From Schwartzia sp. (in: firmicutes) (lineage in GTDB: Bacteria; Bacillota; Negativicutes; Selenomonadales; Selenomonadaceae): a DNA stretch of 10,795 nucleotides. The stretch covers positions 1 to 10,795 of the forward strand of contig JAGAZS010000079.1 of NCBI GenBank assembly GCA_017939945.1, read 5' to 3'. The position numbers and the translations under genes are program-made. Of this stretch, positions 1-6,214 are shown one piece after another; position 1 is the first letter of the stretch; each line of letters opens with the position of its first letter. The notes beneath the pieces were generated by a model, which worked only from the letters and a program-made list of their open reading frames with translations, did not search any database and had not been told where the DNA came from.

Positions 1-25
1 CTTCAAAAAATTTTTTCAGTCCGAC

Positions 26-54
26 ACACTTTTGACATAAAGTCCCGCTATACT
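26..54 (+). promoter_or_regulatory. Promoter of first Gly-rich peptide gene
   Basis: A -10 box TATACT lies at 49-54, preceded by an A/T tract (5-16). The hexamer at the ideal 17-base spacing (26-31, ACACTT) is a poor -35, while a perfect TTGACA at 32-37 is only 11 bases from the -10, so the -35 assignment is uncertain. The block is conserved, without gaps, in front of the second peptide gene (offset 6906 bases; about 65 of 80 bases match over 11-90 by my count), which argues that the whole block is functional. The predicted transcript starts near 61. Confidence 0.6.
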
Positions 55-100
55 GCAGACAACGAAAACAACAAAACAAAATTTCAGGAGGATGATTCAA

Positions 101-358
101 ATGAAAAAGACGATGATGGCAGTGGCGATGGCAGCGATGACGATGATGGCCTCGGGGACGGCACTGGCGGCGACGCCGGAACGGGGGAACTTCCAAGACA
201 GCACAACCCGCGTCGAGATGAGCTACGCGCATTGCGGCGGCGGGTACTACGGAGGCGGTCGCGGAGGACGCGGCGGCTACGGCTGCGACGGCTACGAGCG
301 CGGACACCGCGGCGGATATGGCGGATACTGCTGGGGCAACGAGGACAACGAAGGCTGA
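101..358 (+). CDS. Small exported Gly/Tyr-rich Cys-containing peptide, copy 1
   Basis: This gene encodes 85 residues of unknown function. The start at 101 is chosen because AGGAGG at 86-91 is nine bases upstream; the in-frame ATG at 92 abuts that site and is unlikely. Residues 1-23 form a signal peptide (KK, then a Met/Ala-rich core, then ALA with predicted cleavage after Ala23). The mature part of about 62 residues has an acidic/polar head, the segment EMSYAHCGGGYYGGGRGG, a Gly/Arg/Tyr-rich body, three Cys and the tail YCWGNEDNEG. The product should reach the periplasm or beyond. It stands alone between its own promoter and a strong terminator. A second copy lies at 7007-7231. I do not recognise a named family; structural, metal-binding or antimicrobial roles are all possible and none is shown. 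No maturation or export genes for a bacteriocin lie next to it. Confidence 0.8.
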   Translation: MKKTMMAVAMAAMTMMASGTALAATPERGNFQDSTTRVEMSYAHCGGGYYGGGRGGRGGYGCDGYERGHRGGYGGYCWGNEDNEG

Positions 359-366
359 CAAAAAAA

Positions 367-415
367 CAAGGAGGGCGTTGAGGAAGAAATTTTCCTCAAC
401 GCCCTCCTTGTTTTT
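367..415 (+). terminator. Strong intrinsic terminator after peptide copy 1
   Basis: A perfect 19-base-pair inverted repeat (367-385 with 392-410, arm CAAGGAGGGCGTTGAGGAA) has a six-base loop and is followed by five T at 411-415. An A-run at 361-366 precedes it, so it can also work on the minus strand. It begins eight bases after the stop codon. Confidence 0.95.
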
Positions 416-723
416 GATTTCACAGTTCGTCCATCAGCAAATAATCCGTCCACATTCTGCACTTCGTCCCAAAAAAGATAAAACTTTTCTACTTCAAGAT
501 TTTTCTCTTATGGGATTTCCTTAAAATAGTCACCCATGATAAACCCCCTTTGACCATATCTCTCCCTGATTGATACGAATAAAACTCATTTATAATTTAT
601 ATGTTCGCGAGAATATTTGCAATATATACAATAAATGTTCATTTTATCTAATTTTATGAAAGGGAACTTTCTCATTGCTTTTAATTTATACGCATATCTT
701 TTTTCGTCTTTTCCAGTAATAGT
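416..723. other. AT-rich gene-free stretch
   Basis: I see no supported gene here. The stretch is much richer in A/T than its surroundings, especially 540-720, and has many stops in all frames. A possible weak promoter reads TTGATA (570-575) and TATAAT (591-596) with a short 15-base spacer, pointing toward the hairpins at 724-871. The short reading frame at 318-524 overlaps the peptide gene and the terminator and is not believed. Confidence 0.5.
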
Positions 724-871
724 GGCTAGGCGACTGCTTGCCGCCCAGCCCGCTGCAAAAAGGATTCATGCCTGGAGTACAGTTGATTAAAAGCACTGTT
801 GCACGGGAAACTGTGTGGCAGTGTTTTATTTGGTGCCGAATAGGCGTAATACCCCCCCAGCTCCGCTGGGG
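724..871. other. Cluster of hairpins, possible structured RNA or element end
   Basis: Several inverted repeats lie in a row: 724-750 (GGCT-GGCG with CGCC-AGCC, one A/C mismatch); 790-827 (a 15-pair helix with several G-U pairs, loop GGGAAACT, then TTTTATTT, terminator-like); a weak GCC/GGC hairpin at 835-845; and 855-871 (CCCCAGC-TCC-GCTGGGG). The last resembles the subterminal palindrome at the left end of IS200-type elements. The first three are unexplained. Strand and function are unknown; they could be a small RNA, a decayed guide-RNA region of an IS605-type element, or chance. Confidence 0.35.
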
Positions 872-897
872 TAAGTAAAAGATTCTTATAGAAAAGA

Positions 898-954
898 ACC
901 TCCTACGCTAAAATCAACGTGGTCTGGCAACCGCGGAGAAAACGCATAGGAGGT
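898..954 (+). promoter_or_regulatory. RBS-sequestering hairpin in tnpA leader
   Basis: ACCTCCTA (898-905) is exactly complementary to TAGGAGGT (947-954), which contains the AGGAGG ribosome binding site of the tnpA remnant. A nested hairpin CGTGGT/ACCGCG (918-923 with 930-935) fills the interior. Occluding the transposase ribosome binding site in this way is known for IS200 and keeps transposase translation low. Here it is a fossil, because the gene is truncated. Confidence 0.65.
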
Positions 955-961
955 AATGTCG

Positions 962-1021
962 ATGAACGACGTGCAAAGTTTATTACATAGTAAATGGAGA
1001 TGCAAATATCATAGGGCCTGA
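962..1021 (+). pseudogene. tnpA: Truncated IS200/IS605 TnpA transposase (N-terminal 19 codons)
   Basis: The frame begins at ATG 962, eight bases after AGGAGG (948-953), and reads MNDVQSLLHSKWRCKYHRA before a TGA. The segment SLLHSKWRCKYH matches the hallmark N-terminus of TnpA of the IS200/IS605 Y1 (HUH) transposases, usually about 130-150 residues, where it continues with a VF.PKYRR motif. That continuation is missing: homology stops after the KYH triplet, the HUH motif and catalytic Tyr are gone, and what follows looks like the element's 3' end. The protein would be inactive. Similarity is judged from memory of the motif. Confidence 0.7.
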
Positions 1022-1081
1022 GCAAACCACCCGTTCAACGTGGACGGGAGAGCTGCTTTTCATGTGCCAACCCCAGATTTC

Positions 1082-1837
1082 TTAAGGAAAAAACTGCCTC
1101 GTGTATTCCTCCTTCGCATCTCTTTTCATCGTTTCGCTTTGAAGCTCCTCTATGAAGAGCCCCTGTCTCATGATGAAAACCCGCCTCGTCAGAAGCCGCA
1201 CCACCGCAGAGTCGTGTCCCACGAAAACGAATGACATCCCGTATTCGCGCCCGAGTTTCGCAAGAAGCTCCAGTATGGCTCTTTGAGTCAAGATATCAAG
1301 GGCGCTGGTCGGCTCATCCAGCAGGATAATCTCAGGTTGAAGAGAGAGCGCCCTGGCAATCACCACTCGCTGCAATTGTCCGCCAGAGAGTTGATGAGGA
1401 AGACGCGGCAAAAACGAGGCGTCAAGCCCCACTTGCGCTAAAAGCCGCTCCGCTTCCCCATCCTTCACCGCTCCGTCGCCGTAAAAACAGCGAACCCCCT
1501 CCATCAGGTATGTTTCAATCGTCATATAGGGGCTGAACGTCGAAATAGGGCTTTGAAAAACCATCTGCACCCGTTTATGGTATTCCCTGAGCGCCGGCTT
1601 GGAGGAATAGTTAATCGACGCGCCGTGAAACCGAACCTCGCCGGAAGAAGGCGCCTCCAAGCCAGCAAGGATACGGAGAAGCGTACTTTTCCCGCAGCCG
1701 CTGAGACCGATAAAACCCACCGACTCGCCGACTTCAACGGAGAATGAGACGCCTTTCAGGGCTGCGAAGGAACTGCCGCCCCGACCATAATTCTTTTTTA
1801 CGTCTGCCGCTTCTAAAATCGGCGTTGCCTCATTCAA
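1082..1837 (-). CDS. nikE: ABC importer ATPase, NikE/CntF type
   Basis: This is a cytoplasmic ATP-hydrolysing subunit of 251 residues, the last gene of the importer operon. Visible motifs are Walker A GLSGCGKST (44-52), Q-loop Gln95, signature LSGGQ (150-154), Walker B ILLDEP (171-176) with Glu175, and the switch His208 (in GHD rather than the common THD). The length lacks the 60-80 residue C-terminal extension of OppF/DppF ATPases, which favours a Nik/Cnt-type metal or metallophore system. The start codon is TTG at 1837 and overlaps the end of the preceding ATPase gene by eight bases (TTGAATGA), indicating translational coupling. It should pair with the 1830-2627 product as a heterodimer. 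The gene symbol is by type only; the substrate is not proven. No clear terminator follows on the minus strand. Confidence 0.85.
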   Translation of the reverse strand: MNEATPILEAADVKKNYGRGGSSFAALKGVSFSVEVGESVGFIGLSGCGKSTLLRILAGLEAPSSGEVRFHGASINYSSKPALREYHKRVQMVFQSPISTFSPYMTIETYLMEGVRCFYGDGAVKDGEAERLLAQVGLDASFLPRLPHQLSGGQLQRVVIARALSLQPEIILLDEPTSALDILTQRAILELLAKLGREYGMSFVFVGHDSAVVRLLTRRVFIMRQGLFIEELQSETMKRDAKEEYTRQFFP

Positions 1838-2627
1838 CTAGACGCATCTCCTCTATATCCGGCAGGGAATGAATCAGTTCTTTCGTATACGCTGCTTTCG
1901 GCTGGCTCAACACATCCCGTGCAAAGCCCTCCTCAACCACTTCCCCGTCGTGCATCACGCTGACTAAACCGTCCAAAGCGGTCGCAACTTTCATACTGTG
2001 CGTAACAAGCAGTATCGCCGTGCCCGTTTCCCGGTTCAGCCGTTTCAGTTCTCCGAGGATTTTCGCCTGAGACACTATGTCCAAGGCACTGGTCGGCTCA
2101 TCCGCAAGCAGGAGCCGCGGTTTGGAAAGCATCGCGAGCGCTATGGCGCATCTTTGGAGCATTCCGCCGGAAAGCTCGAAAGGGTAAAGCGAGAGGAGCC
2201 TCTCCGGCTCCTCCAGCCTCATTTCAGCGAGCGCTTTCACCGTCATGTCGGCACATTCCGCATTTTGGAGCGAGGAATCGTGATATTTCAGAAATTCCGC
2301 AAATTGGTCGCCGATTCTCATAATCGGATCGAAAAAATTTTCCGGGTTCTGAAAGATCAGAGATATCCTGTTGCCGAGGAGCTCCCGCATCCTTGATGGC
2401 GTGGCGTCACTCAGTTCTTCGCCGCAGAAAACAATGCTTCCCCCGGTGATTCTGGCTCCTGCGCCGAGAAGCCCCGCCACAGCGTGAAGTACGGTGGACT
2501 TTCCGCTGCCCGTCGTACCGACCAGGCAGCGGATTGCCCCTTCCGCCAACCGAAGCGAAACATTTCTCACCGTCGTTTTTTCACCGTAAGCTACCGAGAG
2601 ATTTTTCACCGAAAGCAAGTCATTCAA
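1830..2627 (-). CDS. nikD: ABC importer ATPase, NikD/CntD type
   Basis: This is the first of two ATPase subunits, 265 residues. It has Walker A GTTGSGKST (37-45), Q-loop Gln93, signature LSGGM (152-156; the last position is Met rather than Gln), Walker B LLLADEP (172-178) with Glu177, and His210. It ends soon after the nucleotide-binding domain, with no oligo_HPY extension, as in NikD. The start is TTG at 2627, inside a TTGA overlap with the stop of the binding-protein gene; AAGGA nine bases upstream supports it. No in-frame ATG fits better, because homology begins within the first ten residues. The following gene starts with the same TTGAATGA arrangement. The two ATPases together would power import through the two permeases. 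Confidence 0.85.
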   Translation of the reverse strand: MNDLLSVKNLSVAYGEKTTVRNVSLRLAEGAIRCLVGTTGSGKSTVLHAVAGLLGAGARITGGSIVFCGEELSDATPSRMRELLGNRISLIFQNPENFFDPIMRIGDQFAEFLKYHDSSLQNAECADMTVKALAEMRLEEPERLLSLYPFELSGGMLQRCAIALAMLSKPRLLLADEPTSALDIVSQAKILGELKRLNRETGTAILLVTHSMKVATALDGLVSVMHDGEVVEEGFARDVLSQPKAAYTKELIHSLPDIEEMRLVE

Positions 2628-4153
2628 TTTGTTACATCCTTATCGATAAGATAGTAATCGAGCGGATATTTTTTAAGGTTCTTCACGCCGCTCTTGCTGA
2701 CGATGACCGTCTTGCCGGACACCAGGAAGAGATACGGGTTGTCCTGCAGAAGGATCTTCTGGGCCTCAATGGTGAGATCCTTGCGTTTTTTCTGGTCGAA
2801 CTCACGGCTCATCTTGGCAATCACTTCGTCATACGCCGGATTGCTGTATTTTCCGTAGTTATCCGCACCGTTCGTGGTAAAGTTCTGCTCCAGGATTCTC
2901 TGGGTGTCGCCCGTCACTGCCGTGATGTAGCTGTTCAGCGACATGTCGAAATCGCCCTTGTTGAGATTATCCTGGGTGTCCTCTACGAAATTAATATTGA
3001 CTTTTATCCCGGCTTGGGCAAGCTGCGCCTGAAGTGTCTCGGGAATCGGCGTGCGTTTGAATATCTGGAGGCTCACCTCGAAGGGCTGTCCATCCTTCTC
3101 CACCACGCCGTCGCCGTTCGTGTCAGCAAATCCTTCGCTTGCCAAAAGCTTTTTCGCTTCCGCAAGGTCAAAATGCTGCTTGTCGAGCTGGTCAAAACCG
3201 TAGCCCGCCGCCGCAGGAAACACTGTACCGCACGCCTCACCGCCAAACACTTTCGCCATGGCGTCACGGTCAATGGCAAGCGCCATCGCTTTCCTGACAT
3301 TCGCGTTGCCGAGGAACGGGTGCTGCAGATTCAGGAACGCAAATTCAAGTCGAAGTGAAGGCACCTCAAGAGTATTGAAGCCCTCTTTGCCTTGGAACAT
3401 TTTAGCCCCGGCCGGGTCAAGCTTTTGCGCGATGTCGATCTCGCCGGACTGCAGCGCCATCGCACGTGTATTGTCGTCTTTTATCAGTTTTACGGTAAGA
3501 CGGTCAAGCCCCGGGGTTCCTCCCCAATAGTTCGGGTTCGCCTTAAGTTCCATGACCTCGCCGGGCTGGAAGGACGTCACCATATAAGGAGCCGTCGTAA
3601 TCGGTCCCTTCGCAATGTCAGCGTCGGACTGGGACGTGTCAATTATCGTGAAGAGCGGCTCAGAGAGATTGTACATCAAAGCGCCGTATGGCTCCTTCGT
3701 CTTATAGATAAGGTTTTCTCCTTCTACTTTGATGGAATCAAGCTTTGCATTATCGGCGGCGCGCTTGTCCCTTTTCACGGCACGCTCTATGCTCTTCTTC
3801 ACATCTTCAGGGGTCATTTCCTTGCCGTTGCTGAACTTCACGCCCTTCCGGATGTGGATTTTCCAAGTCAGGGGATCGATATTCTCCCACTTGTCGGCAA
3901 GTACCGGTGTCAGTTCCAATTTGTCATTGATTGTCGTGAGCGTCTCGCTCGCCCCGGCTCTGGCAAGAGACCATCCGTTCCACTCCTCGGCGGGTTCCAA
4001 ACTCTTATCGAGCCAGAAAAGCGCCATCGTGATATGCTTTTCCGCGCCTTCTTTCTTCCCCGTGGTTTTTTCCCCTCCCGAGCCGCCTCCGCAGCCGGTC
4101 AGCAGCAGCACACTACAAAGGAAAGCCGCCAGCAAGCCAAACATCTTTCTCAT
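2624..4153 (-). CDS. nikA: Lipoprotein substrate-binding protein of Nik/Opp-type ABC importer
   Basis: This is the extracytoplasmic substrate-binding subunit of 509 residues (SBP family 5). It has a lipoprotein signal ending VLLLTGC, with lipidated Cys21, then a Gly/Lys/Glu-rich linker (22-39). The family-5 features follow: GASETL (67-72), LADKWEN (85-91), TWKIHIRKGVKFSNG (96-110), a PNYWGG segment and AMALAIDRDAM in the middle. The WNGW...RAGASETL start resembles the NikA/DppA/OppA-like group that includes nickel and metallophore binders, but ligand residues cannot be assigned by eye. A ribosome binding site GAAGGGGG lies seven bases upstream. There is a 35-base gap after the second permease gene and a four-base overlap with the next ATPase gene. 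Nickel, another metal chelate, or short peptides are all possible ligands; the short ATPases favour metal. Confidence 0.85.
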   Translation of the reverse strand: MRKMFGLLAAFLCSVLLLTGCGGGSGGEKTTGKKEGAEKHITMALFWLDKSLEPAEEWNGWSLARAGASETLTTINDKLELTPVLADKWENIDPLTWKIHIRKGVKFSNGKEMTPEDVKKSIERAVKRDKRAADNAKLDSIKVEGENLIYKTKEPYGALMYNLSEPLFTIIDTSQSDADIAKGPITTAPYMVTSFQPGEVMELKANPNYWGGTPGLDRLTVKLIKDDNTRAMALQSGEIDIAQKLDPAGAKMFQGKEGFNTLEVPSLRLEFAFLNLQHPFLGNANVRKAMALAIDRDAMAKVFGGEACGTVFPAAAGYGFDQLDKQHFDLAEAKKLLASEGFADTNGDGVVEKDGQPFEVSLQIFKRTPIPETLQAQLAQAGIKVNINFVEDTQDNLNKGDFDMSLNSYITAVTGDTQRILEQNFTTNGADNYGKYSNPAYDEVIAKMSREFDQKKRKDLTIEAQKILLQDNPYLFLVSGKTVIVSKSGVKNLKKYPLDYYLIDKDVTN

Positions 4154-4188
4154 GGTTAAACCCCCTTCAAAATAAATAATATATCGAA

Positions 4189-5016
4189 TCAGGCTTCCTT
4201 GGGGTCAAGGACTTCCTGAAGACGATCGCCGAGAAGATTGAACATTATGACGTGCAGGAAAATCAGAAAGCCGGGGTAAAACAAAAGCCACGGCGCTTGC
4301 TGCATAAAGGGCTTGGCCTCACTCAGCATATAGCCCCATTCCGGCGTCGGCGGCTGTGCTCCAAGCCCCAGAAGAGAAAGAGTCGAAAGCAACAGGAGTT
4401 TGTCGCCGAAATCCTGGGTGGCGACCACAATCACTTGCGGGAACACATTGGGCAACACATAGCGAAAAAGAAGGCGCAGGAAACCGACACCGCCCATCCG
4501 TGCCTGCTGGATGAATCCACTGTCCCGGAATCCCAGCACAAGGGAATGCGCTGTCCGCGCATAGGTAATCCAGCTCACGGAAACTATCGCAAACGTCGTG
4601 GTGACAAGCCCGTTGCCGAAGATGCTCACCATCACGAGAATCAGTACCATCGACGGAATCGCCAGCACGGTATCCAAAAACCGCATAAAGAAATGCTCCG
4701 CCCATCCGCCTGCCAGCGCTGCCATTATCCCCGCTGCTGTCCCTGCCGCAGTGATGAAGACTACAATCCCGAAAGTCATTACCAGTGTAGCCTTTCCGCC
4801 GTACATGAGCCGCGACAAATAGCATCTGCCAAGCTGGTCTGTTCCCAACGGGTAGTCATCGCTGTATTCCAAAAGCGCGAGATCCGGATGAATCTCAATG
4901 GGATCGTTCGGCGCGATCCCCGGCGAAAGCAGGAAAAATGAAACCAGCACCACGTTCAGCAGGAGCAAAATCAAAAACAGCCTGTCTCCCATGAACTTTT
5001 TCATCCAAATATTCAT
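4189..5016 (-). CDS. nikC: ABC importer permease, NikC/DppC type
   Basis: This inner-membrane permease has 275 residues, close to the usual NikC length. A short cytoplasmic N-terminus leads into a first membrane segment (about 13-33). The typical signature PLGTDQLGRCYLSRLMYGG follows a periplasmic stretch. There are about five further hydrophobic segments, an EAA coupling loop around QQARMGGVGFLRLLFRYVLPN that docks on the ATPase, the LLGLGAQPPTPEWGYML motif and a C-terminal LGDRLQEVLDPK. ATG 5016 overlaps the stop of the upstream permease gene by four bases (ATGA), the usual sign of coupled translation. It forms the transmembrane pore with the 5013-5954 product. Confidence 0.9.
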   Translation of the reverse strand: MNIWMKKFMGDRLFLILLLLNVVLVSFFLLSPGIAPNDPIEIHPDLALLEYSDDYPLGTDQLGRCYLSRLMYGGKATLVMTFGIVVFITAAGTAAGIMAALAGGWAEHFFMRFLDTVLAIPSMVLILVMVSIFGNGLVTTTFAIVSVSWITYARTAHSLVLGFRDSGFIQQARMGGVGFLRLLFRYVLPNVFPQVIVVATQDFGDKLLLLSTLSLLGLGAQPPTPEWGYMLSEAKPFMQQAPWLLFYPGFLIFLHVIMFNLLGDRLQEVLDPKEA

Positions 5017-5954
5017 GACGCTTTCTCCGCGAGCCTTACTCTCGGATTAATCAGGCAGACCAAAAAATCCGCCGCGAGATTTACGAGACTGTAAATAATT
5101 GCCATCCAGACGACATAAGCCTGCAGCACCGGATAATCGCGATTCGATACGGCGTCAAGCGCTACACCACCGATTCCCTGCCATCCGAAAATGACCTCAA
5201 CCACCATCGAGCCGCCCAACAGGTCGCCAATCGAGAGTCCCAGCATAACGAGGACGCCAATGGAGGCGTTCGGCAGGATGTGACGGAGCATGATTCGGAG
5301 GTCTGAAAAACCTCGTGCACGGAGACTCACCACATAATCCTTATTCATTTCCGCGACTATGCCTGAACGGATGCGACGGCAGTAGAGCGCAGTAAGCCAG
5401 ACTCCGAGCGATACCGCAGGCATGATCAAATGGCGGAAGTCGCCGCTCCCCATTACCGGAAGGAATCTTAATTTCACGCCGAAGATGTACATCAGGATGA
5501 GCCCCAGCCAGAAAGTCGGCATCGCCGTCCCCCAAAATGAGAATAATCGGATGAGGTAGTCCGCGGCACGGCCTCGATACACTGCCGCCGCAATACCAAG
5601 GGGATAGGCGACGACAAGCATTATGAGCACCGCACTAAACGTCAGCATCACGGTATTGGGGAGCCTACGGCTCATGATGTCGGCGACGGGCTGGCGGCTG
5701 TTATAGGAAAACCCCCAGTCACCGGCAAGCACCTTTTGAAGCCATTCACTGTACTGTTCGGCCACGCCCTTATCAAGACCGAGCGCCGCTTTTTCCGCCG
5801 CAATCACTTCAGGACTCACCATCCCGCCGCGGCGAGAGTACTTCAACGTCACCGGATCAGAGGGCGCAAGATGGAGAAGAGCGAAAGACAAAACGGATAC
5901 TACAAACACTACCGGCAACAGAAACGCAAGGCGGCGAAAAAAATACCTCATCAT
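5013..5954 (-). CDS. nikB: ABC importer permease, NikB/DppB type
   Basis: This is the first gene of the operon: an inner-membrane permease of 313 residues, essentially the NikB length. It begins MMRYFFRR and then a membrane segment with the family hallmark SFALLHLAPSDPV. Later features are a GDWGFSY motif, a run of hydrophobic helices, the EAA coupling loop with VVSLRARGFSDLRIMLRHILPN, and a GGSMVVEVIFGWQGIG segment. The C-terminus LVCLINPRVRL is typical. Two consecutive ATGs (5954 and 5951) could start it; the AAGGGG stretch about 10-15 bases upstream does not decide. It is transcribed from the promoter at 6036-6064. Starting an operon with permeases and placing the binding protein third differs from the classical nikABCDE order. 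Confidence 0.9.
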   Translation of the reverse strand: MMRYFFRRLAFLLPVVFVVSVLSFALLHLAPSDPVTLKYSRRGGMVSPEVIAAEKAALGLDKGVAEQYSEWLQKVLAGDWGFSYNSRQPVADIMSRRLPNTVMLTFSAVLIMLVVAYPLGIAAAVYRGRAADYLIRLFSFWGTAMPTFWLGLILMYIFGVKLRFLPVMGSGDFRHLIMPAVSLGVWLTALYCRRIRSGIVAEMNKDYVVSLRARGFSDLRIMLRHILPNASIGVLVMLGLSIGDLLGGSMVVEVIFGWQGIGGVALDAVSNRDYPVLQAYVVWMAIIYSLVNLAADFLVCLINPRVRLAEKAS

Positions 5955-6035
5955 ACGGCAGCCACACCCCTTATCCTGAAAACACAGTCAAAGAACCGTG
6001 CAAAAGATGTAATTCAGACCAAATCTATTGTTTTA

Positions 6036-6064
6036 ATTTTAACTCGGATTATTCAAGAAGTCAA
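6036..6064 (-). promoter_or_regulatory. Promoter of the importer operon
   Basis: On the minus strand TTGACT (6064-6059) and TAAAAT (6041-6036) are separated by exactly 17 bases, a good sigma-70-type promoter. Transcription would start near 6029, giving an untranslated leader of about 75 bases before ATG 5954. I looked for a Fur-like or NikR-like palindrome over it and saw none that convinced me, so its regulation is open. Confidence 0.7.
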
Positions 6065-6163
6065 CTAAAACGAATATATAAAAAGTTATTCATAGTTCCG
6101 GCCAAAATTACCTTCCAAATTCCACAAGTATCCAAGGGGCCCCATGCCTGTTTTGATTTTAGC

Positions 6164-6192
6164 TTGCTATTCTTCCGCGCGGAGCATACAAT
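6164..6192 (+). promoter_or_regulatory. Promoter of the DUF5714 selenoprotein candidate
   Basis: TTGCTA (6164-6169) and TACAAT (6187-6192) have a 17-base spacer. The predicted start near 6199 leaves a leader of about 16 bases containing the AAAGGAGG ribosome binding site (6201-6208). It is divergent from the importer promoter. Confidence 0.55.
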
Positions 6193-6214
6193 ATCATTCC
6201 AAAGGAGGCTTGCC

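Larger units (their letters stand above)
851..1080 (+). mobile_element. Remnant of an IS200/IS605-family element, internally deleted
   Basis: In order I see a left-end-like hairpin (855-871), a 5' leader that folds over its own ribosome binding site (898-954), the first codons of a TnpA transposase (962 onward) that stop at 1021, and a short palindromic tail (CCCGT at 1030-1034 with ACGGG at 1044-1048). This is the architecture of an IS200/IS605 element that has lost most of tnpA. The nine-base word TCAACGTGG occurs in the leader (914-922) and in the tail loop (1035-1043). Exact element ends are not determinable here, because the family makes no target duplication. The right side lies directly against the end of the importer operon. 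Confidence 0.65.

Noticed and set aside
233..345. Gly-codon repeats as a CRISPR or DNA repeat array
   Set aside because: The repeats are short GGC/GGA codon runs inside a coding frame with a signal peptide, with no spacer-repeat regularity.
101..358. Calling the Gly-rich peptides bacteriocins or RiPP precursors
   Set aside because: They have an ordinary signal peptide with an ALA site instead of a double-Gly leader, and no immunity, modification or dedicated export gene is next to them.
1040..1234. Plus-strand frame of 64 codons running from the IS tail into the ATPase gene
   Set aside because: It overlaps the end of the NikE-type gene antisense and has no ribosome binding site or family signal.
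2534..3358. Open plus-strand frame of 274 codons
   Set aside because: It is antisense to the binding-protein and ATPase genes, which have clear motifs; no ribosome binding site and no recognisable domain. The same holds for plus-strand frames at 3392-4159, 3729-4175 and 4252-4941.
5955..6160. Fur or NikR operator over the importer promoter
   Set aside because: AT-rich partial palindromes are present, but none fits a Fur box or a spaced GTATGA/TCATAC pair.
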